DNA of 64,000 nucleotides, from contig NZ_CP048649.1 in assembly GCF_010669305.1 (NCBI RefSeq), forward strand, positions 248,001 through 312,000, given 5' to 3'. Numbering within the stretch: position 1 is the stretch's first letter; the number at the start of each line of letters is the position of its first letter. The notes below the pieces were generated by a model, which was not told the DNA's origin, did no database searches, and was given only the letters and a program-made list of their open reading frames with translations. Made by a program: the position numbers and the translations under genes. Of the stretch, positions 43,788 through 53,052 are shown piece after piece. The stretch comes from Aminipila butyrica (lineage in GTDB: Bacteria; Bacillota; Clostridia; Peptostreptococcales; Anaerovoracaceae).

Positions 43788-45077
43788 ATGCTTTTATTAA
43801 TATTTCTGATTGCCTGTATGCTGCTTGTCATTGCCATTTACTTTAGCTTGGCTATTGTGAACAAGCCGCCGGAGAAGAAGAGTATGCCCGAGAATCTAGA
43901 AAAAGACTTCTTGCAATACTGTGAAATTCTTTTGGCGCCCTTGAAGCTGAATATCAGAGAGGTGGAGATGAGCCAGTTTAAGCAGCTGGCAGAGGTTCCT
44001 TTTGAGGATGGCATCTTTGAGTATTACAGCTTTGATTACAACATTATACCAGAAAAGGCCGTGGTGGATAGCAATGGTATGCTGCTCAATACCCGGGAGC
44101 TTTTTAACAAGGTGGATATAAAGGGTAAGCTTTTCCTGCTGTTTTTCCGCAAAGAAGAGGAAGGTATCTTTGAGGTTTCTTTTCCAGAGGATCGGGAAGT
44201 GGCGGCCAAGGGATATAAGGGCTACATTAGCGCTCGTTACAGCAATGTAAAAGGCTGGTCTCTGGACGAGGAATACTCTTTGAAGGTAGCGGATAAAAAC
44301 ATCGTCCTGTGGGAGAACTTAAAAGGGGATGCGCCGTTTCCTTATGCGGTACAGACTAGGGAGCGGACTCGGGACTTTCTGAGCTACACGGCCCAGTTTA
44401 CGGATACCTGGGAGGGTAAGGGCATCAAAGTGAGCAGCTGGATTCAGTTTGAAAAAAAGCGGGAGTTGGTCTATTGGATTAAGAGCACCAATCCCCAGGC
44501 GGAGACCTTTAGAGGCATTCACGTGGGCAGCACCGTCCAGGAACTGAAATCCCAATATCGAGGAGACTTGGGGTACGACGAAGAATTTAAAGGGGCTGGA
44601 GCTTGCTACGGCTTTATCCCTAGAGATAATACAAACCGATACATCGCCTTTTTCGTGCAGAACAATCAAGTGACGGAAATCTGGATTACGGATGGCTTTG
44701 ATGAACGGCCTTTTAAAAGATCTACCGGATATGTAGAAGATGATGTCAAGTGGGAGACCTGCGACTATTCCGACAAATTGTCCGAGCGATATGCCCGGGA
44801 AATTTATGTAGGCCAGCATAAATCCGATATGGACCCCGAAAAGGTGCTGACCTCTTTTGTCGCTCACCAACTGCCGATGGCTACCGTGCTGGAACACGGG
44901 TTGTTGAAAGAAGGTCCTAAAGAAAAGACCTATTATCTAATCTGCCAGAAGCGAGAGAGCGACGAGAAATTTCAGGCAGAGGTTCTGCTGCGGCGGATGG
45001 ATCTGCAACACTCCATCGGCGGAGAGTCCATTTGGGTAGCAGATCGATATCGATGCCAAGAGATGTACGAGTCTTAG
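43788..45077 (+). CDS. Membrane-anchored protein of unknown function, paralogue B
   Basis: 429 residues, starting two bases after paralogue A, with an N-terminal helix (about 2-24, LLLIFLIACMLLVIAIYFSLAIV). It shares with A the same length, anchor and conserved blocks (RGIHVGSTVQELK, YIAFFVQN, TDGFDERPF, LSERYAREIYVGQHKSD, then DPEKVLTSFVAHQ), while the first half is more diverged. A tandem duplication is the simplest origin. The two proteins may form a heterodimer, but this is inference. Confidence 0.6.
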   Translation: MLLLIFLIACMLLVIAIYFSLAIVNKPPEKKSMPENLEKDFLQYCEILLAPLKLNIREVEMSQFKQLAEVPFEDGIFEYYSFDYNIIPEKAVVDSNGMLLNTRELFNKVDIKGKLFLLFFRKEEEGIFEVSFPEDREVAAKGYKGYISARYSNVKGWSLDEEYSLKVADKNIVLWENLKGDAPFPYAVQTRERTRDFLSYTAQFTDTWEGKGIKVSSWIQFEKKRELVYWIKSTNPQAETFRGIHVGSTVQELKSQYRGDLGYDEEFKGAGACYGFIPRDNTNRYIAFFVQNNQVTEIWITDGFDERPFKRSTGYVEDDVKWETCDYSDKLSERYAREIYVGQHKSDMDPEKVLTSFVAHQLPMATVLEHGLLKEGPKEKTYYLICQKRESDEKFQAEVLLRRMDLQHSIGGESIWVADRYRCQEMYES

Positions 45078-45119
45078 AGGACAAGGAAAGACCGAATGCT
45101 GGGGGGAGGAGAAAACGAT

Positions 45120-45611
45120 ATGAGTAAGACTGGAAAAGTCAAGACAAATGCCTTGCGTCAGTTGGATGCAAAGAAAATTAACTATAAAGCTTATGAGTAC
45201 GAAGCTCCAGCGGGGTTTTTGGACGGAATTTCCGTGGCCAAGGCAACTGGCATGGACGTGAATAAGGTATATAAGACTCTCGTTACTCAGGGAGCCAGCA
45301 AGGAATATTATGTATGTGTTATCCCTGTAGTAGCGGAACTGGATTTGAAAAAAGCAGCGAAGCATTTCCACGAGAAAAAGGTGGAGATGATTCCTGCCAG
45401 AGAGATTACCGCGGTCACGGGATACATCAAGGGCGGTTGTTCCCCCGTAGGCATGAAAAAAGCCTTTCAAACGGCCATTCACCTGGCCGCTTCTGAGTTA
45501 GAGCTGATGGTGGTCAGTGCTGGAAAGGTGGGCCTACAGATGGAGCTAGCAGTAGGAGACTTGCAGATGGTGACGGGAGCAGCGTTAGCTGATTTGACAG
45601 TGGAAGAATAG
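45120..45611 (+). CDS. ybaK: Cys-tRNA(Pro)/Cys-tRNA(Cys) deacylase YbaK
   Basis: Trans-editing hydrolase that clears mischarged tRNA. 163 residues with the YbaK signature: ALRQLDAKKINYKAYEY at the start, GLDKAKVFKTL-like DVNKVYKTLVTQG, and the conserved KGGCSPVGMKK near 110-120. I start it at ATG 45120 behind GGGGGGAGGAG; the longer frame from 45096 begins inside that site. Confidence 0.92.
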   Translation: MSKTGKVKTNALRQLDAKKINYKAYEYEAPAGFLDGISVAKATGMDVNKVYKTLVTQGASKEYYVCVIPVVAELDLKKAAKHFHEKKVEMIPAREITAVTGYIKGGCSPVGMKKAFQTAIHLAASELELMVVSAGKVGLQMELAVGDLQMVTGAALADLTVEE

Positions 45612-45656
45612 CCGTCCTCGGGAAGAACGGGTTTTAGCAGGAAATCAGCAAAAAAG

Positions 45657-45741
45657 AATGTCTCGGAAAATGGAGCAGGAGTCTCTCTGGCGGCAGGAAT
45701 AGCCGACAGCACCTTCTCATTTTCGGAGACATTTTTTTCTT
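45657..45741. terminator. Large bidirectional hairpin terminator
   Basis: A 16-base arm, AATGTCTCGGAAAATG (45657-45672), is repeated inverted at 45718-45733 with one mismatch. The 45-base loop can form a smaller CGGC/GCCG stem. A T run follows on the plus strand and another on the minus strand, so it can end both ybaK and ridA. Confidence 0.8.
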
Positions 45742-45763
45742 TGTTTAAAGCTGTAGGTTGATT

Positions 45764-46144
45764 TTACAGATAGGCAATGGTTTCGATTTCCACCAGCACA
45801 TCCTTTGGCAGACGAGCTACTTCTACCGCTGACCGAGACGGGTAAGAACCCTCTGTGAAAAATTTAGCATACACTTCATTCATTTTCCCAAAACTGTTCA
45901 TATCTTTAATAAATACAGTCGTTTTTAATACCTTGTCCAGAGAACTGCCAGCCTCCTCCAGGATGGCCTTGATGTTTTTAAATACCTGTTCGGTCTGTTC
46001 TTCTACAGTAGAGCCTACGATTTCTCCAGTAGCTGGGTCCAGAGGAACCTGTCCAGATGTAAACAGCAAGTTGCCGAAGATGTTTCCCTGAGAATATGGC
46101 CCGATAGCAGCTGGAGCCGCTGTTGTTGCAACAATTTTACGCAT
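45764..46144 (-). CDS. ridA: RidA/YjgF reactive enamine-imine deaminase
   Basis: Hydrolyses reactive 2-aminoacrylate and other enamines made by PLP enzymes. 126 residues with PAAIGPYSQ near the N-terminus, the catalytic Arg in SRSAVEVARLPKD and the terminal EIETIAYL. I start it at the ATG whose first base is 46144 (MRKIVATTAAP), behind AAGGAGGTTTTTAAC; the longer frame adds nine atypical residues. It stands alone, with an inverted repeat 50 bases upstream. Confidence 0.94.
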   Translation of the reverse strand: MRKIVATTAAPAAIGPYSQGNIFGNLLFTSGQVPLDPATGEIVGSTVEEQTEQVFKNIKAILEEAGSSLDKVLKTTVFIKDMNSFGKMNEVYAKFFTEGSYPSRSAVEVARLPKDVLVEIETIAYL

Positions 46145-46193
46145 GTTAAAAACCTCCTTAAACATATACAACTTTCCATAATTTATAAATTTA

Positions 46194-46214
46194 TTAAACC
46201 AATATCTGGTTTAA
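46194..46214. promoter_or_regulatory. Inverted repeat, possible operator upstream of ridA
   Basis: Perfect 8-bp inverted repeat TTAAACCA-atatc-TGGTTTAA with a 5-base spacer, 50 bases before the ridA start in the ridA/aroK intergenic region. Size and symmetry suit a dimeric regulator. A second symmetric site, TTGAATA-aa-TATTCAA (46298-46313), lies nearer aroK. The remainder of the 259-base gap is A+T-rich with no clear consensus promoter. Confidence 0.35.
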
Positions 46215-46403
46215 TTGGGTGACAACACCGCTATTTTTATTATAAATCTTTATGTGTAGGGATTCAAGTATAGATGTTGGTATAAAAATACTTAAAATTG
46301 AATAAATATTCAAAAAAAAAACTAGCATAAAAATAAGCGATATGCTAAAATATACTCTATTGTTAATTCACTATGGTGAAGCAGGCCAGCGAAGGAAAGA
46401 AAG

Positions 46404-46934
46404 ATGAAAAACTTGAACAGACATGTCTTTTTAATCGGTTTTATGGGCACAGGAAAGTCCGCAATCTCCGCTCAGCTTGGAGAAATGATGATGCTTGACG
46501 TATGGGACACAGATAAGTTGATCACAGAAAGCAGGGGGATGAGTATCCCGGAGATTTTTGAGCGAGAAGGGGAGGACTATTTCAGAGACCTGGAGACCGA
46601 TACGCTGAGGTTGCTATCAGCGGCAGAGGGACACATCATTTCCTGCGGGGGCGGCATTGTTCTGCGAGAGGAAAACATCCGCATGATGAGAGAGCTGGGA
46701 CAAGTAGTCCTGTTGACGGCAAGGCCCCAGACCGTTTATGAGCGGGTGAAAGCCGATACCCAAAGACCGTTGCTCAAAGGAAACCTAAACGCAACATACA
46801 TAGAAGAATTAATGACAAAGAGGCAGTCTGCATACGAGAGAGCGTCGCACATCTCCGTTGCCACCGATGACAAAAGCGTGCTGGACATATGCAGAGAGAT
46901 TCTATTTGACCTTGAAAAGCTGGAGGACACTTGA
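46404..46934 (+). CDS. aroK: Shikimate kinase
   Basis: Phosphorylates shikimate at the 3-OH, fifth step of the chorismate pathway. P-loop GFMGTGKSAIS (about 11-21), shikimate-binding DTDKLI and the FRDLE segment, CGGGIVLR (about 91-98) and the lid residue Arg in DTQRPLL are all visible. 176 residues. It lies on the opposite strand from the main aromatic operon, which lacks its own kinase gene, so it completes the pathway. Confidence 0.94.
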   Translation: MKNLNRHVFLIGFMGTGKSAISAQLGEMMMLDVWDTDKLITESRGMSIPEIFEREGEDYFRDLETDTLRLLSAAEGHIISCGGGIVLREENIRMMRELGQVVLLTARPQTVYERVKADTQRPLLKGNLNATYIEELMTKRQSAYERASHISVATDDKSVLDICREILFDLEKLEDT

Positions 46935-47359
46935 TGATAACCTATAGAAATAGTATTACGGTGGATGATTATTTGCAGTTGAGAGATGCGGTAAATTGGA
47001 AGAAGGTGCCCCGGGAACAGGCGGAAAGGGCCCTAGCCGGGTCTGTCCACATGTTGGTGGCCTATGATGGAGAAAAGGCCGTAGGCATGGCCAGAGTAGT
47101 GGGAGACGGGGTATATATGGCCCTGATTTCAGATGTAATGGTACATCCCGATTATCAGCGGATGAAAATCGGCTCCTACATTATGAACAGCCTGATGAAC
47201 ACTCTGGAAACCTCAGTTACGGGGGATGACATCATGATGATTAACCTCATGTGTTTGCCGGGAAAAGAAGCTTTTTACGAACAGTTTGGACTAGCTGCCC
47301 GACCAAATGAGAACATGGGGGCAGGCATGTGCCGGTGGATTAACGTAAAGCCAGCCTAA
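46934..47359 (+). CDS. GNAT-family acetyltransferase
   Basis: 141 residues with the acetyl-CoA motif in SDVMVHPDYQRMKIGSYIMNSLM (about 70-92) and a C-terminal FYEQFGL. ATG 46934 overlaps the aroK stop (TGATG) with GGAGG at 46922, so it is translated with aroK. Substrate unknown. Confidence 0.85.
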   Translation: MITYRNSITVDDYLQLRDAVNWKKVPREQAERALAGSVHMLVAYDGEKAVGMARVVGDGVYMALISDVMVHPDYQRMKIGSYIMNSLMNTLETSVTGDDIMMINLMCLPGKEAFYEQFGLAARPNENMGAGMCRWINVKPA

Positions 47360-47384
47360 TGAACTGAACATCAACGAAATAAAA

Positions 47385-47475
47385 CACAAAAAACGCTTGA
47401 AAGCACAGATGTCCCCTTCCTTCATCAGTAAAGGAAGACGTTTGGACACGCCAACTTCCAGGCGTTATTTTTTTT
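47385..47475. terminator. Nested bidirectional terminator between the aroK and aroD genes
   Basis: Three nested stems: AACGCTTG (47392-47399) with CAGGCGTT (47459-47466), then TGTCC with GGACA, then CTTCCTT with AAGGAAG at the tip. An A run on the left and eight T on the right make it usable from both strands. DNA from 47476 to 47602 holds nothing else I can identify. Confidence 0.75.
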
Positions 47476-47602
47476 GTGTTTATTCGGAACGAAAAGATAT
47501 GGTAAAACTGTGGCTAAAGACCGTTGAATTTGGCCTAAATTAAGCGACACAGCCTGCTTTCGCTGACAAAACTGGAATAAAAAGTAACAAGTTTGCGTTT
47601 GT

Positions 47603-48406
47603 TTATTTTTTATCCAGGTGTAAATTGCTATGAATAATATTCAAAATGGTATTTAAATCTTCTACAGGAATCTGTCCTGGAGCTGAACTGTTGGAAACAG
47701 AGCCAAAGGTGACTGCGGAACCGAAATATTCCCCAGCCAGCCTGCTGATTCCCCCCAGAGAGGACATGGCCATCGTGATGATTGGTCCCCCGCCGTTGGT
47801 TTGCATTTCTGCTGTGGTTTCCAGCAAGGTCAGCACATCTTGGATGGAGCTTGGCATCACCGCTATTTTAGAAATATCAACGCCTAGAGCTTGCATGTTG
47901 CGAAGCAGGGAAATCATTTCACCTTTAGGCGGTGTACGCTGAAAGTGATGGCTGGAACCGACCACCGCTGTACCATGGCTGTGAGCTTCCTGGATGATCT
48001 GGGTGGCCCACGTCTTGCCAACAGAAACTTCTACATCAAGCAGATCCGCGAATGTAGAAGCTGCCGCCGCCTGATTTAGCCGAGTATAGTTTTCTGGAGA
48101 CAAAGCATTTTCTCCTCCTTCTGCTGTTGTGCGGAAGGTGAAGAGCAGAGGCTTGTCTTGGAGGCAGGCTCGCAAGGCGGCTAGGATATTTAATACTTGA
48201 TCCAGGTAAGATTCCAGCTGTTGGTCCAGCCGGTCCTCTGTGATCGGCTGTAAAAAATCTACTCGCCACTCGGCCATGTCCGCAGGAAGCTTATAGATTG
48301 CCTTGGCCTCTTCTAAAATTTCCGCCTTGGTTTTCCCCACGATAGGGGCACAGATCTTCGGGCGGCCTGCTCCTAAGGTTAGATTTCTGATTTCAAGGGT
48401 TTTCAT
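47603..48406 (-). CDS. aroD: 3-dehydroquinate dehydratase, type I
   Basis: Third step of the chorismate pathway, by a Schiff-base mechanism. The catalytic Lys is in ISKIAVMP and the catalytic His in GSSHHFQ, with the C-terminal FGSVSNSSAPGQI loop; 267 residues, standard for type I. Last gene of the operon, nine bases after aroE, ending in front of the nested terminator. Confidence 0.95.
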   Translation of the reverse strand: MKTLEIRNLTLGAGRPKICAPIVGKTKAEILEEAKAIYKLPADMAEWRVDFLQPITEDRLDQQLESYLDQVLNILAALRACLQDKPLLFTFRTTAEGGENALSPENYTRLNQAAAASTFADLLDVEVSVGKTWATQIIQEAHSHGTAVVGSSHHFQRTPPKGEMISLLRNMQALGVDISKIAVMPSSIQDVLTLLETTAEMQTNGGGPIITMAMSSLGGISRLAGEYFGSAVTFGSVSNSSAPGQIPVEDLNTILNIIHSNLHLDKK

Positions 48407-48414
48407 ATGCGCGT

Positions 48415-49269
48415 TTAGCTCCTCTTCTCTTCTGTTACCGTCTGTGGCAAGAATGTTTTTTTCAAATCAGCTATAATATCTTGATTGCTTGCTTCAAAGT
48501 CGGTTTTACCGGTGAAGTATCCCGCAGCTGCAGTGGCTTGGGCCACCAGCATGGCTAAGCCGCTGGCGTAGGGGATATTCAAGTTCTTTGCCTGCTGAAT
48601 AAAGTTGGTGTAATAAGGGTTGTAGACTACGTCAAAAACTCCATCGCAGGCTGGAAACTGCTGTAGGTCCGCAGGCTGACCTGCTGTATGAGGCCACATG
48701 CCTACAGGGGTGGAATTGATGAGGATTTCTCCATCTCGGTGACTATCCAGATCCCTGTAATTTAATGTGGTACAGGGTACTTTTTCGTAGGGAGCACAAG
48801 GAGATGTGGTGCTTATTTCCTCCATTCGGAGGTCTTGTGTTTTTCTGGAGGCAATAATTAGCTCTCGGGCACCTAGGTCCAAGACTGCCTGGCGGATTGT
48901 CTTACATGTAGCACCATCTCCTAAGATAATAACCTTTTTATGGGAAATGGAAATGTTGGCCTGTTTTAGTGCATAAAGTACGCCCTGGTAGTCTGTGTTG
49001 GTTCCGCACAGGCGGCCTTCTTTATCAAAATATAGGGTATTAACGGCACCAATTTCTTTCGCCAAAGGCGAGATCCAATCACAGTAGGGCATGACCGTCT
49101 GCTTATAGGGGATGGTCACATTAAGGCCTTTAAAATTTCTGGTCTTTAAAAAGCCATCCAGAGCCTCCGCTGTCAGCGGACATAAGTCATAGGTATAGGC
49201 GCCCAGTTTTTCATGGATAATTTTGGAGTAACTGTGGCCTAGCTTTTCGCCAATCAGTCCGTACATCAT
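48415..49269 (-). CDS. aroE: Shikimate dehydrogenase
   Basis: NADPH-dependent reduction of dehydroshikimate. Shikimate-binding HSYSKIIHEKLG, the catalytic Lys in NVTIPYKQTV, GAVNTL and NTDYQG, and nucleotide-binding ILGDGATCKT are visible. I start it at the ATG whose first base is 49269 because GGAAGGAGAAAGCCT lies upstream; this gives 284 residues. A longer frame from 49329 would overlap pheA by 32 bases. Confidence 0.94.
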   Translation of the reverse strand: MMYGLIGEKLGHSYSKIIHEKLGAYTYDLCPLTAEALDGFLKTRNFKGLNVTIPYKQTVMPYCDWISPLAKEIGAVNTLYFDKEGRLCGTNTDYQGVLYALKQANISISHKKVIILGDGATCKTIRQAVLDLGARELIIASRKTQDLRMEEISTTSPCAPYEKVPCTTLNYRDLDSHRDGEILINSTPVGMWPHTAGQPADLQQFPACDGVFDVVYNPYYTNFIQQAKNLNIPYASGLAMLVAQATAAAGYFTGKTDFEASNQDIIADLKKTFLPQTVTEEKRS

Positions 49270-49297
49270 AGGCTTTCTCCTTCCGGTAAATAGGGGA

Positions 49298-50437
49298 TTA
49301 GTTTTCCGTGTAGTTGCCCAAGAAGACAAACAGCTCTGGCTGGGCAGAAAGTTCGCAGAGAAGACTAATCACTTCTGGGGATTGGAGCGAAGCTTCCATG
49401 TCGAAGTAGAACATAAATTCAAAATCACTGCCGGGAATAGGCCGAGACTCTAGCTTAGTTAGATTCAGGCCAAGAGACGCAAATTTTGCAATCATATTGT
49501 ATAAAGACGATGGGCGATGAGGCACTGAAATCATCAGACTTAGCTTGTTGGCTCCTGGATAAATTTCTAGGTTTTTAGATATACAGATGAAGCGAGTGTA
49601 ATTGTTGTCACTGATTTGAATATCCTCAGAGAGAACCTCCAGCCCGTAGAGCTCTGCACATTCCTTGGAAGAAATTGCAGCCAAGTCTTTTCTCTGGCTG
49701 TTGGCTACCAGTTCGGCAGCCATGGCGGTATTGTCGCAAGAGGTAATTTTCACATCCTTCAGGCCTTCAATAAAAGGAGAGCACTGGCCCAGCGCCTGAT
49801 CGTGAGAAATGATTTCGGTAATATCTTCTAGCTTGATGCCAGGCTTTGCCAACAGCTTATGGGCGATACGGAGCTTAAACGCTTTGGCAATGTAAAAATG
49901 GTGGTTTTTCATCAGGTCGTAGACAGGGCCTACAGAACCATAGGAGCTATTCTCAATAGGCAGAACGCCGTACTGACAAAGGCCTTTATCCACGGCATTA
50001 AAAACGCTGTCCCAGTTGTTGAAATACATGATGGACGGAAATTCAAAGAGTTTTTCTGCCGCCAGCTGGGAGTAGGAGCCTTCGATGCCCTGACAGGCGA
50101 CAACTGCTTTTTTAGGAAAGAGGGCAGGCGTCTGGCTGATGGCCTTGTCAATTTCATTCTTCAAAGGGGAGTCTGTATAAAGAAACCGGGTCTGATAGGA
50201 ACGGCTCACATCGAACATGGTGTTGTAGAGAATTCGGGCATAGCCGCCTAGGGCGTCCCCTACCTGATCTGATATTCGGGACAAGATTTCCTTTTCCCGT
50301 CGGATGTTCCATAGGGGAGTGCCTGTATCCTTTTTTTCTCCGGCGATTTGAGCCGCAATTCCCATGCGCTTAGCAAACAGGTCGGCTATCTTTGTATCAA
50401 TTTTGTCAATATCCTCTCGTAAATGTTTTAAAGGCAT
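49298..50437 (-). CDS. pheA: Bifunctional chorismate mutase / prephenate dehydratase
   Basis: Converts chorismate to prephenate and on to phenylpyruvate for phenylalanine. Residues 1-85 are an AroQ-type chorismate mutase (LREDIDKIDTKIADLFAKRM), about 105-290 the prephenate dehydratase (QGIEGSYSQLAAEK; NYTRFICIS holds the catalytic Thr-Arg-Phe), and the C-terminal 80 an ACT domain with ESRP, the usual Phe-binding feedback site. Start at 50437 follows GGAGGGAAAAGAT, giving 379 residues; the frame's first ATG overlaps that site. Confidence 0.94.
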   Translation of the reverse strand: MPLKHLREDIDKIDTKIADLFAKRMGIAAQIAGEKKDTGTPLWNIRREKEILSRISDQVGDALGGYARILYNTMFDVSRSYQTRFLYTDSPLKNEIDKAISQTPALFPKKAVVACQGIEGSYSQLAAEKLFEFPSIMYFNNWDSVFNAVDKGLCQYGVLPIENSSYGSVGPVYDLMKNHHFYIAKAFKLRIAHKLLAKPGIKLEDITEIISHDQALGQCSPFIEGLKDVKITSCDNTAMAAELVANSQRKDLAAISSKECAELYGLEVLSEDIQISDNNYTRFICISKNLEIYPGANKLSLMISVPHRPSSLYNMIAKFASLGLNLTKLESRPIPGSDFEFMFYFDMEASLQSPEVISLLCELSAQPELFVFLGNYTEN

Positions 50438-50494
50438 ATCTTTTCCCTCCATATTCTTTCAAGTATATGATATAAAGTCTAATTAAACCATAAA

Positions 50495-51667
50495 CTAATT
50501 TGCTAAATTCACTATGTTTTGCTGTAAGGCCTTCTCTCCAAGGAACAGATCTAATAGACCTATTCCTAAAGCGGCTTCTACGATGGGCACGGCCCGCACC
50601 ACTACACAAGGGTCGTGGCGGCCTGCCACCTGTAGACGTTCTGTTGTTCCACGGCTGAGGCTTACCGAGGACTGTTCTCGATAAATCGACGGAGTCGGCT
50701 TAAAGGCTAACCGACAGATTAGCGGCATACCTGAAGAAATACCGCCTAGGATACCGCCATGATTATTGGTGACTGTTCGGACCGTCTGGCCCTCCATGCA
50801 GAAGGCATCGTTGTTCTGAGAGCCAAAAAGGGCTGCACACTGAAACCCATTGCCAAACTCCACTCCCTTGACAGCAGGAATCCCGAAAAATATCTGAGAG
50901 AGGCGGCCCTCTATGCCGTCATACATGGGGCCGCCCAGACCTGCTGGAAGCCCTAGAGCACAGCATTCTACCACCCCTCCTACAGAATCGCCATCCGTCA
51001 TCGCAGCTCGGATAACCTCGCCCATGGCCTCGCCTTGGGCCTCATCCAGCACCGGGAACGCTCGGTTCTGGGCTAAAGCAAAGTCCGCCGGGCTGACCCG
51101 CACTGGATCGAAAGGCCGATCCTGAATGCCCCCCACGGAATAGATATGAGCCCCCAGGTGGATACCGCAGCCCCCTAGCAGCTGGATGGCTATTGCGCCA
51201 GCGATACAAAGGGGTGCTGTCAGCCGGGCAGAAAAAGGACCCCCTCCGGCCATATTGACAGAGCCGCCATATTTAACGGCTGCTGTATAGTCAGCATGGC
51301 CTGGACGGGGCACATCTCGAAGGGCCCCGTAGTCTTGGGAGCGGATATTTGTATTTCGGATAATAGCGATTAGCGGCTGATTTGTAGTCCTGCCACTTTC
51401 AAGCCCGGAAATAATTTCGGGAATATCTGGTTCTTTGCGAGGTGTAGCGAAGATGCTGTTGCCGGGCGCGCGACGAGCCAGAAATTGGCTGATTCGATCT
51501 AAATCAATAGGTATACCAGCTGGCAGTCCGGCAATGGTGACGCCAATATGCGGCTCGTGAGAACCGCCAGATATGGTAACTCGCAGGTTTGTGCCAAAAG
51601 AGGAAGAAATGGTCGTATAGGCTCGCGCTCCTTGGTCTTCCGTTTTTTTATAGTTGTCAGCACTCAT
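50495..51667 (-). CDS. aroC: Chorismate synthase
   Basis: Last step of the common pathway, eliminating phosphate from EPSP with reduced FMN as cofactor. Signatures seen: SGGSHEPHIGVTI, RRAPGNSIFATPRKEPD, RPGHADYTAAVKYG and SSGMPLICRLAFKPTPSI. 390 residues. Overlaps aroA by 11 bases. Confidence 0.94.
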   Translation of the reverse strand: MSADNYKKTEDQGARAYTTISSSFGTNLRVTISGGSHEPHIGVTIAGLPAGIPIDLDRISQFLARRAPGNSIFATPRKEPDIPEIISGLESGRTTNQPLIAIIRNTNIRSQDYGALRDVPRPGHADYTAAVKYGGSVNMAGGGPFSARLTAPLCIAGAIAIQLLGGCGIHLGAHIYSVGGIQDRPFDPVRVSPADFALAQNRAFPVLDEAQGEAMGEVIRAAMTDGDSVGGVVECCALGLPAGLGGPMYDGIEGRLSQIFFGIPAVKGVEFGNGFQCAALFGSQNNDAFCMEGQTVRTVTNNHGGILGGISSGMPLICRLAFKPTPSIYREQSSVSLSRGTTERLQVAGRHDPCVVVRAVPIVEAALGIGLLDLFLGEKALQQNIVNLAN

Positions 51668-52976
51668 GGCAAAGCCCTCCTAGTTGGGTAAAATCTGTAA
51701 AGAAAGCGGGATAAGATTTATTGACAGCCTCAGCTCCCGTAATCGTAACTGGCTGAGTGCAGAGGATGGAGGCAATCGCAGCAGCCATGACGATGCGGTG
51801 ATCGTTGTGTCCGTCTGTCGTGCCCCCTCGCAGGGTGCCCGTGCCAGAGATAATCAGTCCTTCTGGCAGTTCTTGAACCTGACCCCCTAGATTTTCCAAG
51901 AGCTCTCTTACAGTGGCCAATCGGTCACTTTCTTTGATACGCAATCGGCCAGCATTGGTGATTTCTGTAATGCCTTGTCGGGAGGCGGCCAGGACTGCCA
52001 GTATAGGTACGAGATCTGGTACATTAGACACGTCGAAAGTCAGCAGCTGTCCGGATTTCGCTTGGGTAACCTGCTGGATAAAGGCAAGGATTTCTTTGTC
52101 TCCCTGGGCGGACTGAGCGTTTAAGCTCTCACAGATGACAGCTGAGCCAATAGATGGACAGCTCTGGGCTGATAATGCATCTGCTACAAGCCAGAATGCA
52201 GCGTTAGACCAGTCTCCTTCAGCAGTAACTTCGCCTGGTGAGTGATAACCTTGATTTCCTTTTATATGGAAAGAAAAGTTCTCTTCCGTCGGAGAGGCTT
52301 GGAGTATGGATATGGCTTGGGCGGTTAGATTATCTAGGCCTTGATTTGCTGATTTGCTAGCGGATTGGCCTTCGCAAAAAACTTGAATCTCAATGCCAAA
52401 AAGAGTTAGCACTTCTAGAGTCAGCAGTACGTAACCCAGGGATTCTAATCGGGAAGTCAGCTGGATGATACTGTCGCCTTTCAGCAAGGGCAGGGCGAAG
52501 AGCAGCCCGGTAATATATTGGGAGCTAATATTGCCTGGAAGGTGAAATCTTCCTGCCTGTAAGGGACCTTTCACCGTGAAGATGTGTTGCGCTGTTGAAT
52601 GCAGGGAAACTCCTAGTTTATCTTCGGCAATAAAGGAGCAGCCGTGGTTCTCCATTTGCTCTTTCAGGGGGGATAGGGGGCGCTGAGGCAGTCTCCCTGA
52701 ACCCAGAAAGACGGCTTGGGTTTTCAGGGCCATGGCTACAGGCAACAGGAACCGTAGGGTGGAACCGCTTTCGTGGCAGTCCAGCAGAGGAAGGGAATGC
52801 TTGAGTTGTTCCAGACAGTGTTGGGTGGCTGTCAGGTCTTCGTTCATGTGAGAAATCTGCACCGAGCAAGGCTCCAAGCAGAGGGCTGCTGCCAGCATCA
52901 GCCGATGAGCGTGAGATTTGGAGCTGATGGCGGTCAGCCTTCCTTTGAGGGGGGTTGGTTGAATCAGTATATTCAT
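51657..52976 (-). CDS. aroA: 3-phosphoshikimate 1-carboxyvinyltransferase (EPSP synthase)
   Basis: Joins shikimate-3-phosphate and phosphoenolpyruvate. Substrate-site segments are SSKSHAHRLMLAAAL (Lys and Ser near 20), NEDLTAT, SGSTLRFLLPVA, GRLPQRPLSPL, and the C-terminal RIKESDRLATV with NDHRIVMAAAI. 439 residues. The N-terminal sequences are somewhat diverged from common class I or II forms. Followed by aroC with an 11-base overlap. Confidence 0.92.
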   Translation of the reverse strand: MNILIQPTPLKGRLTAISSKSHAHRLMLAAALCLEPCSVQISHMNEDLTATQHCLEQLKHSLPLLDCHESGSTLRFLLPVAMALKTQAVFLGSGRLPQRPLSPLKEQMENHGCSFIAEDKLGVSLHSTAQHIFTVKGPLQAGRFHLPGNISSQYITGLLFALPLLKGDSIIQLTSRLESLGYVLLTLEVLTLFGIEIQVFCEGQSASKSANQGLDNLTAQAISILQASPTEENFSFHIKGNQGYHSPGEVTAEGDWSNAAFWLVADALSAQSCPSIGSAVICESLNAQSAQGDKEILAFIQQVTQAKSGQLLTFDVSNVPDLVPILAVLAASRQGITEITNAGRLRIKESDRLATVRELLENLGGQVQELPEGLIISGTGTLRGGTTDGHNDHRIVMAAAIASILCTQPVTITGAEAVNKSYPAFFTDFTQLGGLCHEC

Positions 52977-53052
52977 AAGAGGTCTCCCGTAGTCAGCAGG
53001 TTAAAATAGAAATAACGAAATAAGGTTTTTTCTCTCTCGTGCCCGTGTCAGC

